Source: VRUE01 sp963780815
GTDB lineage: Bacteria; Actinomycetota; Thermoleophilia; Solirubrobacterales; 70-9
DNA: 64,000 bases
Reading direction: 5' to 3'
Assembly (NCBI GenBank): GCA_963780815.1
Contig: CAWADG010000011.1
Location: forward strand, 186,001-250,000
Part shown: in pieces, positions 53,001 to 62,629 of the stretch
Layout: each line of letters begins with the position of its first letter
Position numbering within the stretch: the stretch's first letter is position 1
Position numbers and translations under genes: made by a program
Notes under the pieces: model-generated
Database searches by the model: none
Seen by the model: the letters and a program-made list of their open reading frames with translations, nothing else
What the model was told of the DNA's origin: nothing

Positions 53001-54566
53001 CTAACCGGAGCGTTTCCGTTTTTTCGGTTTGAGGACCTTGAAGTTGACAGTCTCGGTGCGCGACACCTGACCGGCTGCGTCGGTGATCACCAGGCTGGCG
53101 CGATACCGGCCGGGCTTCAGCTTGCGGCCGGCGATCCGCCCGTTGAACTCGATCGTGTTGGCGCCCGCCGTCACCGTCTGGCGGATCTCGCCGATCTTCG
53201 CGTAGCCCGTGCAGTTCTTTTTCTGGCCTTTTTTCGCAGTTACGCAGACGGTCTTGCCTTTGCGTTTCTTCTTTGTGCCTCTGAATTTCTTTTCGATTGT
53301 CAGAACCGCCTGGCCCGCCTCTGTCGATTGGAACTTGAATCGAGCGCTCTGTCCTGGTTTCAAGGTGGAGCTGTCGATGCCGAACCCGCTGACGCCCGGC
53401 GGCGTCGTGTCGGGGGTCGTCGTGCCCGACTCCTGCTGCGGGTCGAGCGGCACCACCCTGATCGCGCCGGAAATGCCCGGCGTCCAGACCGCGAAGCCGT
53501 GACCGTCGGCCCCGGCCGCCAGCTCGGGTTCGTAGAACGCTTCCGAGCGGGCCAGGGTGCCGGCGGCGGAGAAGTTGGCGCCCGACGGGTCGCTGACCGA
53601 ATAGCGCAGGCGGCCGCCTTCGTAGAGCGTGGTCCAGACGACGTGGATCCGGCCGGAGGGGTCCTGGGCGCTGTCCGGCGCGCCGAGGCTGGCATCGTCG
53701 ATCGGGTTCGCGCCCTCGATGAAGGTCGCGCCCCCGAAGGTGTTGGTCGCCGCGTCGAAGTGGCGCAGGCCGATGTGGGTGTCCCCGGCGACGAAGTACC
53801 GGTAGGTGAGGAAGACGCCGTTTGGGCCGCTGTTCAGCGCGGTGTCGCTGTTGTCGGGCTCGGGCGAGGGCAACGTCTTGTCGACTTCCCAGTTGGCGAC
53901 GTTGTTGATGTTGACGGCGGAGAGGGGACTCCCTTTGTAGACGCCGTACTTGACGACTTCGAGGTCGTTGGTCGCCGCCACCAATTTGTTGGTGCTCGGG
54001 ACGCGGACGACCTCGGGCCCGTAGACGAAGAGGCCACCCGTCGCGTAGGTCACGCCCTGACTCCCATCCACGAGGGCCGCCTTCGCATTCGCGCCATTGG
54101 TGCCGACGTAGATCGAGGGTTCGTCGAGCCAGGCGCCCCTGCCGTTCGTTTCGGGGCCGGAATCGATCTGTACCGGGCCTTCGAAGCTGGTGCCGTTGTT
54201 GGTCGAGATCCAGCGATATGTCCGGCTCAGGGTGTCGGGGCACTGCGAGCACCCGGCGATGATCACGACCTTTTCCGGGGCCGGCGTGAAGACCTGAGCC
54301 TTGCCGGCGCGCTGGACTTCGCTCGAGCCCGGGAACGTGAGCAGTTCGGTTCGATTGCAGGCTGTCGCCTCGGAGCTGACCCGGCAGTAGCCGACCTGGG
54401 TGTTAGCGGCGTCGGTCTCCCAGACGACGTGTCCGGTCCCATCGGATCCGACCGCGACGCTGGGATCGCCTCCGGCGCCGGCGGTGAACGGGGTCGCGGC
54501 CTGCGCGCCGGCCGGGACAGCAAGGCAGGCGGTGACGATCAGAAGGAAACGGATGAGCAGGCGCAT
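53001..54566 (-). CDS. exported beta-propeller-like protein with basic beta-sandwich C-terminus
   Basis: ATG 54566, preceded by GAGGAGAAC, gives 521 residues with a signal peptide (LIRFLLIVTACLAVPAGAQA). The body has propeller-type repeats (DPSVAVGSDGTGHVVWETDAAN; DPSGRIHVVWTTLYEGGRLRYSVSD) and Cys pairs (CSQCPDTLS). The C-terminus is FGIDSSTLKPGQSARFKFQSTEAG ... GRIAGRKLKPGRYRASLVITDAAG, the actinobacterial sandwich with the KPGRYR motif seen elsewhere in this window. Extracellular; role unknown. It is similar in plan to the gene at 51113 and probably a paralog. Confidence 0.78.
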   Translation of the reverse strand: MRLLIRFLLIVTACLAVPAGAQAATPFTAGAGGDPSVAVGSDGTGHVVWETDAANTQVGYCRVSSEATACNRTELLTFPGSSEVQRAGKAQVFTPAPEKVVIIAGCSQCPDTLSRTYRWISTNNGTSFEGPVQIDSGPETNGRGAWLDEPSIYVGTNGANAKAALVDGSQGVTYATGGLFVYGPEVVRVPSTNKLVAATNDLEVVKYGVYKGSPLSAVNINNVANWEVDKTLPSPEPDNSDTALNSGPNGVFLTYRYFVAGDTHIGLRHFDAATNTFGGATFIEGANPIDDASLGAPDSAQDPSGRIHVVWTTLYEGGRLRYSVSDPSGANFSAAGTLARSEAFYEPELAAGADGHGFAVWTPGISGAIRVVPLDPQQESGTTTPDTTPPGVSGFGIDSSTLKPGQSARFKFQSTEAGQAVLTIEKKFRGTKKKRKGKTVCVTAKKGQKKNCTGYAKIGEIRQTVTAGANTIEFNGRIAGRKLKPGRYRASLVITDAAGQVSRTETVNFKVLKPKKRKRSG

Positions 54567-54666
54567 GTTCTCCTCAGGGGTTCGCGGACGAGTCGCCAAG
54601 CGTTTCAGAGTTCGTCCTGGCCGACGCCGTTCCTTGGACGGATTGCGACCATTTTCGGGGACTTGC

Positions 54667-54880
54667 TCACTCGGATTCCCCGGGGCGGACCAGGCCCGTC
54701 TCGTAGGCGAGGACGACCGCCTGGACGCGATCGCCGACGTCGAGCTTGCGGAGGATGTGGGTGATGTGGGTTTTCACCGTCGCCTCGGAGACGACCAGCT
54801 CCTCGCTGATCTGGGACTCGAGAGGCCGCCCGCGACCAGTCGCAGCATCTCGAGCTCGCGGTCGGTCACGGCCGGGCGGT
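54667..54880 (-). pseudogene. remnant of a NarL/LuxR-family response regulator (HTH only, frameshifted)
   Basis: On the minus strand TDRELEMLRLVAGGLSS is followed, after a one-base shift near 54822, by QISEELVVSEATVKTHITHILRKLD, then VGDRVQAVVLAYETGLV to TGA at 54667. Together this is a LuxR HTH with its recognition helix intact. The receiver domain and start are missing, cut off about 20 bases from the next gene. A dead gene fragment left by a deletion. Confidence 0.75.
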
Positions 54881-54900
54881 ACGATGCGGCGGCCCCTCGC

Positions 54901-56313
54901 CTACTTGTCGCAGTCGGTGATGCCGAGCTTCTTGCCGATTCGTCCCGACGTCTTTCCGAGCTCTTCGACGCGTTGGGCGAGGTCCTGGGTCGTCTTGTAC
55001 TCCCCGACCTCGAACGCGCGCACCTCCCCGCGGAGGGTTTCGATCTGGGCCCATGAGACATGCAGATAGCGACGGTATAGACCCGCCAGTGACGGCGGCG
55101 GCGAGATCTTGGAAAGGTCGCTGATTGCCCGGTTGAGGGTGTTGGCGAGCGGCTCGTAGTAGCCGCTCGCCAGCCGCTGGGCGGCGCGCAACGTCGTCCC
55201 GCCCTTCATTCCCTCGCGGTGAACGGTCCGGGTCCATTCCCGCTCGAGTGCCCTGGCCTTGGTGGAGAGTTCTCGGACTTCCTGCAGCGCGTCGGTGCAG
55301 ACGGCCCTAGCCCGCGCGAGGAAATCGGCCTTGGAAACCTTCGCGTCGGCGCTGGGCGCCGGGTGGTCCGCTTCGTCTCCGACGGCCCCCAGCCGCGCCC
55401 TGACCAGTGGCGTCAGGTCGAGGACTTCATCGGGCGGAGGTACGGAGATATCCGGTTCGACTCCGAAGTCATGGAAGTCGATGCGGATATCCATACTGAG
55501 ATCGTCGTTCCCGCCCGTCTGAAGTGTGGGGACCTCCCTGAGTCGCCGGACGATCCCTTCGTCGTCGATCCACACTTCGACCGGAATCGAATCCGCCGTC
55601 TTGCCGAGGCTATTTTCGAGGGCCTGGGCGCTCGCCACCTGTCCGTCCTTCCGCATCTTCCTGACCAGCCCGAGCAGGGGAATTTGGCCTCGGTAGCGCT
55701 CTGTCGAGACCCCGTCGATGGTCTCCTCCCCGGCGTCCTGGATCTTCGCCCCGCATGCCTCCAGCCCTTTCAGCAACTGGTCCGCGTCGGCGCCGCCCGC
55801 CAGCGTCGAGCTGGCGTCGTGGCCCTGGAACGGGCTGATTCCCACCCACCTCTTGCCGGGGGGCAGCTGTTCAAGTTCCTTCGAGGTTTGGATGTACACC
55901 GTGTCGCCGTCGCTGACGGTCTGGATCGTCAGCGGCTTGTCCGGGATCGGCAGTGTCAGGCTGGCGCGTTCACGGCCGGTGCGCCAGTTGATTTCGCCGT
56001 CCCCGTGCGCTCTGACGGTGACCCCGCCTCCCCGAGTGGTGTAGGTGACGTCGATGTCCATCCGGGCTCCCGACAGCGACTGGGTCTGTTCGGCGGCCTC
56101 GGCGATCGGGTTGAGGTCTGCCTCGCCGCCGTTGTCGTACGTGATCGCGATCGCGACCAGCAGGATCAGGAGCGCCGCCAGCCCGGCGACGATCCTGACC
56201 AGCACCCGCGAGAGAGGGTCGAGGCCGGGTCCCGGTCCGGGCCCGGCGCCCCGCTCGGAGATGCCCCATCCCTCCGGAGCGGGCTCGCGTCCGGGGGGCG
56301 GAAACGACGTCAT
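54901..56313 (-). CDS. membrane-anchored LppX/LprG-like protein
   Basis: The 470-residue protein has a Pro/Gly-rich cytoplasmic start and one TM helix (VLVRIVAGLAALLILLVAIAITY). An outer domain follows (LSGARMDIDVTYTTRGGGVTVRAHGDGEINW ... GVSTERYRGQIPLL ... VEVWIDDEGIVRRLRE) with the pattern of mycobacterial LppX/LprG lipid-binding half-barrels. The last 150 residues are helical (ARAVCTDALQEVRELSTKARALEREW), a likely coiled coil. A role in lipid or glycolipid handling at the cell surface is inferred from the fold. Confidence 0.7.
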   Translation of the reverse strand: MTSFPPPGREPAPEGWGISERGAGPGPGPGLDPLSRVLVRIVAGLAALLILLVAIAITYDNGGEADLNPIAEAAEQTQSLSGARMDIDVTYTTRGGGVTVRAHGDGEINWRTGRERASLTLPIPDKPLTIQTVSDGDTVYIQTSKELEQLPPGKRWVGISPFQGHDASSTLAGGADADQLLKGLEACGAKIQDAGEETIDGVSTERYRGQIPLLGLVRKMRKDGQVASAQALENSLGKTADSIPVEVWIDDEGIVRRLREVPTLQTGGNDDLSMDIRIDFHDFGVEPDISVPPPDEVLDLTPLVRARLGAVGDEADHPAPSADAKVSKADFLARARAVCTDALQEVRELSTKARALEREWTRTVHREGMKGGTTLRAAQRLASGYYEPLANTLNRAISDLSKISPPPSLAGLYRRYLHVSWAQIETLRGEVRAFEVGEYKTTQDLAQRVEELGKTSGRIGKKLGITDCDK

Positions 56314-56480
56314 CGGGGATCACCCATTTCCCTCGGCGTATCGGCCCGCCCGCGGCAGTTCTTTAGAGAGTTGGACCCCCAGGACTCGGGCGCGTGGCGG
56401 CGAAGATCGCTCAAGGCGGCGGCCCGGCTGCCCGAAGTACTAAGTTGTGGAGTGGCCGGCCAGGGGGGCCGGTTCGAAGG

Positions 56481-58319
56481 TTGGCAACAACGGCAAAAAA
56501 GCAAGAGCGGGTGATCGTCAGGTTCGCTGGCGATTCTGGCGATGGCATGCAGCTTGTCGGTGCCAGATTCACGGCGGCGACGGCGCTGTTCGGCAACGAC
56601 CTCTCGACCCTGCCCGACTTCCCGGCCGAGATCAGGGCTCCGGCCGGGACGCCGCATGGCGTCTCCGCCTTCCAGATCCACTTCGCCTCGCGCGACATCC
56701 TCACCCCCGGCGATTACCCGAACACGCTGGTCGCGATGAACCCAGCCGCCCTCGCCGCCCACCTCGGCGCGCTCGAGTCCGGCGGGACCCTGATCCTCAA
56801 CGAGGACGCGTTCACGAAAGGCAACCTCGCCAAGGCCGGCTATGAGGAGAACCCGCTCGACGACGGGTCGCTCGACGGCTATCAGCTCTTCCGCGTCCCG
56901 ATGACGACCCTGACGACGCGGGCGACCGAGGGAATCGAGGGCCTGAAGCCGGCCGAAGCCCAGCGGACGAAGAACGTCTTCGCCCTCGGCCTGATCTCGT
57001 GGATGTACGGCCGCCCGACCGAGTCGACGATCTCCTGGCTGGAGACGAAATTCGCCAAGCGGCCAGCGGTCCGCGATGCCAACATCGCCGCCTTCAAGGC
57101 CGGCTACAACTTCGGTGAGACGACCGAGATCGCTGCCACCCCGGTCGAGATCGATCCCGCCCCGCTCGAGCCAGGCGAGTACCGCAACATCGACGGCACC
57201 CAGGCGATGGCGATCGGGCTGATCGCGGCGAGCGTCAGGAGCGGGCTGCAGATGTTCTTCGCCAGCTACCCGATCACGCCCGCCTCCGAGCTGCTCCACG
57301 CCCTCGCCAGTCGCGGTCGCTTCGGCGTCCGCACCGTCCAGGCCGAGGACGAGCTCGCGGCCGCGAACATGGCTCTCGGCGCCGCCTTCGCCGGCAAGCT
57401 CGGCGTCACCGCGACCAGCGGCCCGGGGATGGACCTGAAGGCGGAGACGATCGGGCTGGCGGCGATGGTCGAGCTGCCGATGGTGATCGTCGACGTCCAG
57501 CGGGCCGGGCCCTCGACCGGGATGCCGACCAAGACCGAGCAGGGCGACCTGCTGATGGCGATCCACGGGCGCCACGGCGAGAACCCGATCCCCGTCTTCG
57601 CCCCGGCGACGCCGGCCGACTGCTTCACGATGGCGGTCGAAGCGGTCCGCACCGCTGTCCGCTACCGGACCCCGGTCATCCTCCTCGGCGACACCTTCCT
57701 CGCCAACTCCTCGGAGCCATGGCGGATCCCCGACAGCTCCGAGCTGCCGGAGATCGACCCCGAGTTCGCCCAGGCGCCGAACACCGGCGACGACTTCATG
57801 CCCTACCTGCGCGACGAGCGCGGCGCCCGCCCCTGGGCGATCCCCGGGACGCCCGGCCTCCAGCACCGGCTCGGCGGCCTCGAGAAGGAGGACGGCAGCG
57901 GCAACATCAGCTACGACCCCGCGAACCACGCGCTGATGACGAAGCTGCGGGCGGGGAAGCTCGAGAACCTGGCCGAGGAGCTGCCCGCGCTCGAAGTCGA
58001 CGCCGACGAGGGGGCGGAGCTGCTTGTCCTCGGTTGGGGCTCGACATACGGGGTGATCAGGGCCGCGGCGCGCCGGGTGCGCGAAAAGAACGTCCCGATC
58101 GCCGTCGCCCACCTCCGCCACGTCCACCCGCTGCCGGCGAACACCGGCGAGGTCGTGAGGAGCTTCCCCAAGGTCCTGGTCCCCGAGCTGAACAGCGGCC
58201 AGCTGCTGAGCATCATCCGCTCCGAGTTCGTCGTCGACGCGGTCGGCTTCAATAAGAACGAGGGCCTGCCGATCCTCGCGGAAGAGATGGAGCAGGCGAT
58301 CCTGGAGGCACTTTCATGA
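56481..58319 (+). CDS. korA: 2-oxoacid:ferredoxin oxidoreductase, fused gamma-alpha subunit
   Basis: The N-terminal part (IVRFAGDSGDGMQLVGARFTAATALFGNDLSTLPDFPAEIRAPAGT) is the gamma domain and the C-terminal part (MFFASYPITPASELLHALASRGRFGVRTVQAEDELAAANMALGAAFAGKLGVTATSGPGMDL) the TPP-pyrimidine alpha domain, the KorA order. It decarboxylates 2-oxoglutarate or another oxo acid with CoA, passing electrons to ferredoxin with KorB. The start is uncertain: TTG 56481 gives the usual short N-terminus, and GTG 56394 would add 29 residues. The stop overlaps the korB ATG (ATGA). Confidence 0.88.
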   Translation: MATTAKKQERVIVRFAGDSGDGMQLVGARFTAATALFGNDLSTLPDFPAEIRAPAGTPHGVSAFQIHFASRDILTPGDYPNTLVAMNPAALAAHLGALESGGTLILNEDAFTKGNLAKAGYEENPLDDGSLDGYQLFRVPMTTLTTRATEGIEGLKPAEAQRTKNVFALGLISWMYGRPTESTISWLETKFAKRPAVRDANIAAFKAGYNFGETTEIAATPVEIDPAPLEPGEYRNIDGTQAMAIGLIAASVRSGLQMFFASYPITPASELLHALASRGRFGVRTVQAEDELAAANMALGAAFAGKLGVTATSGPGMDLKAETIGLAAMVELPMVIVDVQRAGPSTGMPTKTEQGDLLMAIHGRHGENPIPVFAPATPADCFTMAVEAVRTAVRYRTPVILLGDTFLANSSEPWRIPDSSELPEIDPEFAQAPNTGDDFMPYLRDERGARPWAIPGTPGLQHRLGGLEKEDGSGNISYDPANHALMTKLRAGKLENLAEELPALEVDADEGAELLVLGWGSTYGVIRAAARRVREKNVPIAVAHLRHVHPLPANTGEVVRSFPKVLVPELNSGQLLSIIRSEFVVDAVGFNKNEGLPILAEEMEQAILEALS

Positions 58320-59362
58320 GCGAGAACGGCAGCAGCAACGGCGCCGGCGGGAGCGGCAGCGCGGTCCTGGCCAAGGCGGACTTCCAGTCCGACCAGGAAA
58401 CGCGCTGGTGCCCGGGATGCGGCGACTACGCGATCCTCGCCAGCGTCCAGGCGCTGATGCCGGAGATCGGGGTGCCGCCGGAGCGCACGGTCTTCATCTC
58501 GGGCATCGGCTGCGCGGGGCGCTTCGTCTACTACATGGACACCTACGGGATGCACGGCATCCACGGCCGGGCGCCGGCGCTGGCGACCGGCATCGCCGCC
58601 TCGCGCGACGACCTCTCAGTCTGGGTCGTGACCGGGGACGGCGACTCGCTCTCGATCGGCGGCAACCACCTGATCCACGCCCTGCGGCGAAACGTCCCGA
58701 TCAAGATCCTGCTCTTCAACAACCAGATCTACGGCCTGACCAAGGGCCAGTACTCGCCGACCAGCGAGAAGGGGAAGATCACGAAGTCGACCCCGTTCGG
58801 GTCCGAGGACCCGCCGTTCAACCCGCTTGCGCTCGCGCTCGGGGCCGAGGCCTCGTTCGTCGCCCGCACCGTCGACGTCGAGAAGAAGCACGTCGCCGAG
58901 ACCCTGCGGGCAGCGGCCGAGCACGACGGCGCCGCCTTCATCGAGATCTACCAGAACTGCAACGTCTTCAACGATGGCGCCTTCGACGCCGTCCGCGGCA
59001 AGGGCGGGGCCCCGAACCAGATCCGCCTCGAGCATGGCGAGCCGATCCGTTTCGGCGCTGAGAACGAGCGCGGAGTCGTCCGCGCCCCCGACGGCAGCCT
59101 GACCGTCGCCGACATCGCCGAGGTCGGCGAGTCGGCGCTGGTCGTCCACGACGCGCACCTCGAGAACCAGAGCCACGCGGTCGCCCTCGCCCGCCTCTCC
59201 GAGCGGCCGAACGGGCCGACCCCGCTCGGGGTCCTGCGCTCGGTCGATCGCCCGGTCTACGGCGCCGGCCGCCAGAAGGAGCTGAGCGAGGCCCATGCCG
59301 GGGCGTCGATGTCGGACGTCGACGACCTCCTCCATTCGGGCGACACCTGGACCGTCTCCTAG
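58316..59362 (+). CDS. korB: 2-oxoacid:ferredoxin oxidoreductase, beta subunit
   Basis: The 348-residue protein carries TRWCPGCGDYAILASVQ near its start, with Cys residues that may hold an Fe-S cluster, then SGIGCAGRFVYYMDTYGMHGIHGRAPALATG. The TPP/Mg motif is GDGDSLSIGGNHLIHALRRNVPIKILLFNNQIYGLTKGQ. It supplies the TPP and cluster half of the KorAB complex. ATG 58316 overlaps the korA stop by four bases, so the two are translationally coupled. Confidence 0.92.
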   Translation: MSENGSSNGAGGSGSAVLAKADFQSDQETRWCPGCGDYAILASVQALMPEIGVPPERTVFISGIGCAGRFVYYMDTYGMHGIHGRAPALATGIAASRDDLSVWVVTGDGDSLSIGGNHLIHALRRNVPIKILLFNNQIYGLTKGQYSPTSEKGKITKSTPFGSEDPPFNPLALALGAEASFVARTVDVEKKHVAETLRAAAEHDGAAFIEIYQNCNVFNDGAFDAVRGKGGAPNQIRLEHGEPIRFGAENERGVVRAPDGSLTVADIAEVGESALVVHDAHLENQSHAVALARLSERPNGPTPLGVLRSVDRPVYGAGRQKELSEAHAGASMSDVDDLLHSGDTWTVS

Positions 59363-59399
59363 CGTTTAGAACCCGGCCCATTCGGGAAGCGTCCGGCCA

Positions 59400-60038
59400 G
59401 TGGCTCGTCTGAAGTTCCAGATCTCGGTCTCCCTCGACGGGTTCGTCGCCGGGCCGAACCAGAGCGTCGAGGACCCGCTCGGCGAAGGGGGAGAGGCGCT
59501 GCACGAGTGGGTCCTCAAGCTTGAGGCCTGGCGCCGCCCGCACGGTCGCGAGGGCGGCGAGGTCAACGCCAGCACCGAGGTCTTCGAGGAGGCGTCGGGA
59601 AACGTCGGCGCGAGCCTGATGGGCCGCAACATGTTCGGCGGCGGCCCCGGCCCCTGGGGCGAGGAGCCCTGGATGGGTTGGTGGGGCAACGACCCGCCCT
59701 TCCACCACCCGGTCTTTGTCCTCACCCATCACGAGCGCGAGCCGCTCCCGATGGAGGGCGGGACGACATTCCATTTCGTCACCGACGGAATCGAGGCGGC
59801 GCTCGAGCAGGCCACCGCCGCCGCCGGTGGGAAGGACGTCACGATCGGAGGCGGCGGGCAGGCGATCCAGCAGTACATCGCCGCCGGCCTCGTCGACGAG
59901 ATGTGGCTGCACGTCGTCCCGATCCTGCTCGGCGCCGGCGCCCGGCTGTTCGACGAGACGACCGCCGAGGCGGGCTTCGAGCAGGTGCAGGTGGTCGGGG
60001 CGCCCGACGTCGCCCACCTCAGGTACCGGCGCGCCTAG
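59400..60038 (+). CDS. dihydrofolate-reductase-fold protein (RibD C-terminal type)
   Basis: GTG 59400 starts LKFQISVSLDGFVAGPNQSVEDPLG, the typical beginning of the RibD-C/DHFR-like family, with GASLMGRNMFGGG, FVLTHHEREPLPMEGGTTFHFV, VTIGGGGQAIQQYIAAGLVDEMWLHVVPILLGAGARLF. It is an NADPH-dependent reductase of an unknown small molecule; this group is not folate-specific. The stop lies 1 base from that of the convergent phosphoesterase gene. Confidence 0.88.
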   Translation: MARLKFQISVSLDGFVAGPNQSVEDPLGEGGEALHEWVLKLEAWRRPHGREGGEVNASTEVFEEASGNVGASLMGRNMFGGGPGPWGEEPWMGWWGNDPPFHHPVFVLTHHEREPLPMEGGTTFHFVTDGIEAALEQATAAAGGKDVTIGGGGQAIQQYIAAGLVDEMWLHVVPILLGAGARLFDETTAEAGFEQVQVVGAPDVAHLRYRRA

Positions 60039-60039
60039 G

Positions 60040-60636
60040 TCAGATCTCGAGCCAGGTGCCGCTCGGCCCGAGGTTGTGGAGCGGCGTCTCACCGACCCGG
60101 CTCTCGCAGCCCCACGACTCGTGGATGTGGCCGCAGACCGCGAGCCGCGGATGCTTGTCCTCGATCCCCCTCAGCAGCGCCTCGCTGCCGAAGTGATCGT
60201 CGGAGCCGTTCGTGTCGCAGTGACCCTGCGGCGGTGAGTGGAGGACGAGGACCGCGCCCTCGGGGCAGGCGACGAGCCGCTCCGCCGCGGCCTCGTCGTC
60301 GAGGTCGAAGCTCCAATCCCACGGCGTCACCGGGATTCCGGCGCCGAGGCCGAAGAACTCGACCCCCTCGATCTCGGTCCCGCCCCCGTGCAGGACGGTG
60401 GCGGCGCTCCATCCGGCCGCCGCCTCGCGCAGCGCGTCCTCGGTCTCGTTGTTGCCGGGGACGAGCACGGTCGGGGCCGAGATCGAGGCCAGCGCCCCGA
60501 TCGTCTCGTCCAGCCCCTCGTGGATCGAGGCGAAGTCGCCGGCGCCGATGACGACGTCGGCGTTCGCCGACATCTCGACCAGCTTCGCCGCCTGGCCGAG
60601 ATCGCGGTGAAGGTCGCTGAACGCGAGGATTCTCAC
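60040..60636 (-). CDS. metallophosphoesterase
   Basis: GTG 60636 gives 198 residues with the calcineurin-type motifs in order: D8 and H10 in RILAFSDLHRDL, GAGDFAS, VPGNNETEDA, LVLHSPPQG and CGHIHES. Two metals bound by these residues hydrolyse a phosphoester; the substrate is unknown. Its start overlaps the stop of the larger membrane-protein gene upstream by four bases (GTGA), so the two form an operon. Confidence 0.9.
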   Translation of the reverse strand: MRILAFSDLHRDLGQAAKLVEMSANADVVIGAGDFASIHEGLDETIGALASISAPTVLVPGNNETEDALREAAAGWSAATVLHGGGTEIEGVEFFGLGAGIPVTPWDWSFDLDDEAAAERLVACPEGAVLVLHSPPQGHCDTNGSDDHFGSEALLRGIEDKHPRLAVCGHIHESWGCESRVGETPLHNLGPSGTWLEI

Positions 60637-62579
60637 GGCTCCAAACCTAGCGGCTCGGCGCCCGCACGCGGCCGTCGCAACCGCTCCCGCCAGCGTCGGG
60701 CGGGCGCCCTTTCGGTCACCTGGAGATCGAAGTAGAGAAGCGTCTGCCCGATCGCGACGTAGGGGATCAGCAACGCGAAAACGACCGAGCCGATGAAGTT
60801 GATCAGCAGCAGCGGGAGCGTCGTGAAGATCAGCGCGAACCCGAGGAACGGGCCGATGACGACGCTGACCAGCCAGAAGAAGGCGGCGACCCGCAGCGTG
60901 TACCACCAGCGACCCCGGACCAGCTCGGAGCTGCCCCTGAACGAGTCGCGGACGCCGCGGTCCTCGAACAGGATCTGCTGTTGCACGAACAGCCAGCCGA
61001 CGTACTTCCAGGCCGCGAACGGGATGCCGACGATGCTGAGGACCATCAGCAGCAGCGCCACCATCGCCAGCAGACGGGCGCCGATGACCCGCTTGAAGCG
61101 TTCCCAGACGCCCCTGTAGGCGCCGAGGAAGCCGGCCGACCCGGTCTGGTCGAGCTGGCGGATGGCGACGATCACAGCCGCCGAGACGATCGCGCCGGCG
61201 ATCGGCTGGCCGATGTCGGCGATCACTTCGCCGAGCGCGACGTGGAGGCCGGAGAGCCCGGCCTTGTCGTCGAGGGTGCGTCCCGTATCGCCGCCGGTGA
61301 GCAGCCAGCTGAGGGCCGTGGCGCCGCCGACGATCGGGATCGCACTGACCCCGATCGCTCCGAAGACGCGCCAGTGATGGCGGTAGAGCTTGCCGGAGGT
61401 GCGAAGCAGCTGGCCGAAGGCACGCGGCAGGCGCAGCTCGGCGATGTTGGCCGGCCTCCAGGTCGTGCGCCAGACGACGAACGCGATCAACGCCAGCAGC
61501 AGTCCGGGAACGGCGTACAGCAGCCAGCGGTTCCGTTCCGATTCGTTCATGAACGACGTGACGCTGGCGACCGTCCCGCAGAACGCCTTGGTCACGGTCG
61601 GGCCGAGGATCGAGCCGACCGGGAGCCGCGGGCTGGTGGTGCGGATTTCTTCCATCCAGGTCAGAGGTTCTGTCCAGCGGTCCTTCGTCGCCGCCCCGGT
61701 CGGGCCGTTGTTGAAGCCGTTCTCCCGCTGGCCCCAGTGGCCTTCGTAGGTGAGCCAGGCGAAGGGGCTGTCGGGTCCGGGTTCCGTCGGTACCTGGATC
61801 GGGTGGACGTCGAGCCGGGTGTGGGGCTCGGCGGTGTTGTCGCAGCCGACCCCCGACCCCTTGCGGCCGTTCTCGACGTAGACCGCCGCCTCGTAGAAGG
61901 TCGCGTGCGACCCGGCCGCGGGATAGACGACCGGGTGGGTCCCTTCCTTCTCGACCTTGCCGCTTTCCCACTCGGCCTTCTCGCCGCCGCCGTGCTGGAA
62001 AAGGCCGACTTCGCTCGGCCCTTCCCTCAGCGCCTGCGCCGGGTCGGAGGATTCGAAGACCACCTGCATCCCCTCCCAGTCGCCCTCGTGGAGGTCGTTG
62101 AACTGGTTGAAGTACCAGAAGAACCAGTACTGGACCGCGAGCCCTTCCCGGCCCTCCTGGCGGGCGATGTGGGCGTAGGTCGTCGGTGGCGCTTCTCCCC
62201 TCTTCTTCATCGCCGCGAAGTCCTTCGCGTAGACGCAGGTGTCTCCCAGCGGGTCGCCGGGAATGTTGAGGTAGTAGCTCTTGCCGAGGCCGGCGATGTC
62301 GGCCGCCGTGGGCCCCTTTTTCACCGGCGCCAGCTCGCCGTCGAGGCCTTCGACTTCCAGCACCACCCTCGGGTTCCCGAGCACGGTGTCGACGGTGGTC
62401 GACTCGTATTGCTCCTCGGCGGTGTCGCAGGGTGGGTCTTCCTGGGCCCTGATTTCGAGCCGCGGCGAGTAGGTCTGGATCAGGCGTTCGGCAGGGGTCG
62501 CCGTTGCGCTCGACGGCCCCAGCGCGATCGCGAGTGCCGAGATGCCAAGAGCGAGGACGAGACGACGCGGCCGCAGCAC
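60633..62579 (-). CDS. exported Vps62-like domain fused to a multi-TM membrane region
   Basis: The 648-residue protein has a signal peptide (LALGISALAIALGPSSATA). An outer domain follows (LAVQYWFFWYFNQFNDLHEGDWEGMQVVFESSDPAQALREGPSEVGLFQHGGGEKAEW ... THPVVYPAAGSHATFYEA), characteristic of Vps62-related proteins. Residues 345 onward hold about six TM helices (LYAVPGLLLALIAFVVW; LLAMVALLLMVLSIVGIPFAAW). A large extracytoplasmic domain on a membrane module suggests a sensor, transporter or lipid enzyme; none is proven. It is in an operon with the phosphoesterase. Confidence 0.75.
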   Translation of the reverse strand: MLRPRRLVLALGISALAIALGPSSATATPAERLIQTYSPRLEIRAQEDPPCDTAEEQYESTTVDTVLGNPRVVLEVEGLDGELAPVKKGPTAADIAGLGKSYYLNIPGDPLGDTCVYAKDFAAMKKRGEAPPTTYAHIARQEGREGLAVQYWFFWYFNQFNDLHEGDWEGMQVVFESSDPAQALREGPSEVGLFQHGGGEKAEWESGKVEKEGTHPVVYPAAGSHATFYEAAVYVENGRKGSGVGCDNTAEPHTRLDVHPIQVPTEPGPDSPFAWLTYEGHWGQRENGFNNGPTGAATKDRWTEPLTWMEEIRTTSPRLPVGSILGPTVTKAFCGTVASVTSFMNESERNRWLLYAVPGLLLALIAFVVWRTTWRPANIAELRLPRAFGQLLRTSGKLYRHHWRVFGAIGVSAIPIVGGATALSWLLTGGDTGRTLDDKAGLSGLHVALGEVIADIGQPIAGAIVSAAVIVAIRQLDQTGSAGFLGAYRGVWERFKRVIGARLLAMVALLLMVLSIVGIPFAAWKYVGWLFVQQQILFEDRGVRDSFRGSSELVRGRWWYTLRVAAFFWLVSVVIGPFLGFALIFTTLPLLLINFIGSVVFALLIPYVAIGQTLLYFDLQVTERAPARRWRERLRRPRAGAEPLGLEP

Positions 62580-62629
62580 CCACTCAACGTAACGTCTCCC
62601 CCAGCGGCGCTGATAATCTCGCCGCGCCC

